From DATBRC01 sp036560485 (GTDB lineage Bacteria > Pseudomonadota > Gammaproteobacteria > Burkholderiales > Burkholderiaceae_D), in assembly GCA_036560485.1 (NCBI GenBank), contig DATBRC010000075.1:1-34763 (forward strand): a stretch of 34,763 bases of DNA, written 5' to 3'. Below, piece by piece: positions 34,488-34,763 of the stretch (its first letter is position 1; each line of letters begins with the position of its first letter). The notes beneath the pieces are model-generated. The model searched no databases. It was not told the DNA's origin and worked only from the letters and a program-made list of their open reading frames with translations. The translations under genes were made by a program, and so were the position numbers.

Positions 34488-34763
34488 ATGTCTAACCAAC
34501 ATGAAATTCCATCTTATCTCACCCCTCATGGCCTCGGCCCATGGGGCAACTATCTCGAACAAATCGACCGCGTCACGCCGCATTTGGGGCCGCTCGCTCG
34601 CTGGGTTGAAACGATGAAACGACCAAAGCGTATTTTGGTCGTCGACGTTCCAATCGAACGTGATGACGGCACAGTCGCACACTTTGAAGGTTATCGTGTG
34701 CAGCACAATATGTCGCGCGGTCCCGGCAAAGGCGGCGTGCGATTCCATCAGGATGTGACTCTT
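34488..34763 (+). CDS. gdhA: Glutamate dehydrogenase, N-terminal part (3' partial)
   Basis: The first 92 codons match the Glu/Leu/Phe/Val dehydrogenase family: LGPWGNYLEQIDRVTPHLGP, then RPKRILVVDVPIERDDGTVA and EGYRVQHNMSRGPGKGGVRF, the last being the substrate-binding motif with its Gly-Lys-Gly-Gly. The enzyme interconverts glutamate and 2-oxoglutarate with ammonia. AAGGAG at 34472 precedes the ATG by about ten bases. The gene runs out of the window. Its place after the amidohydrolase-transporter cluster fits glutamate use but may be coincidental. Confidence 0.92.
   Translation, partial: MSNQHEIPSYLTPHGLGPWGNYLEQIDRVTPHLGPLARWVETMKRPKRILVVDVPIERDDGTVAHFEGYRVQHNMSRGPGKGGVRFHQDVTL

Overview
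The window looks like chromosomal DNA of a beta-proteobacterium, most likely a Burkholderiales/Oxalobacteraceae-type organism. This is an inference from gene families common there (DUF3014, DUF3422, a small four-cysteine protein, an excisionase-type HTH fused to citrate synthase) and not from any marker gene. No rRNA or tRNA gene was found. Base composition is moderate over most of the window and visibly GC-richer from about 12.7 to 18.9 kb.

Layout. 0-6.9 kb: the tail of a DUF3014 gene, a GNAT remnant, TRAP-transporter membrane genes dctQM with no binding-protein gene beside them, a DUF421 membrane protein, an APC amino-acid permease, a remnant of a heme-copper oxidase subunit III gene, and an FAD oxidoreductase divergent from a TetR regulator. 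Two matching 14-bp inverted repeats overlie the tetR promoter. 7.1-11.9 kb: an HTH-citrate synthase, a SAM methyltransferase, an isochorismatase-family hydrolase, a lipoprotein with a metzincin-like HExxH motif, and a GNAT.

12.27-19.17 kb: a GC-rich accessory island bounded by, and containing, three copies (A, B, C) of a structured repeat. A and B bracket a small gene, a tyrosine recombinase and a possible 83-aa gene. B and C bracket an AcaB/DUF1845-like gene, a ParM/StbA actin-like ATPase, an overlapping ParR/StbB-like partner, AlpA and a membrane protein. A 29-bp motif with identical internal spacing precedes both the AcaB-like gene and parM. No relaxase, replication or conjugation genes are visible. 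This is the best candidate for an undescribed element in the window.

19.4-25.1 kb: the four-Cys protein, a frameshifted unknown gene, an alpha/beta hydrolase, a LivK-type remnant, an HD-GYP protein whose HD pair has become M-N, an IS630-family remnant and a DUF3422 gene.

25.6-34.8 kb: tandem N-formylglutamate amidohydrolase homologues, the second lacking several conserved residues; a complete Dpp/Opp-type ABC transporter (binding protein, two permeases, two ATPases); a GNAT; and the start of glutamate dehydrogenase. The order suggests import of a peptide or N-acylated amino acid, deacylation, and entry into glutamate metabolism. That link is inference from gene order only.
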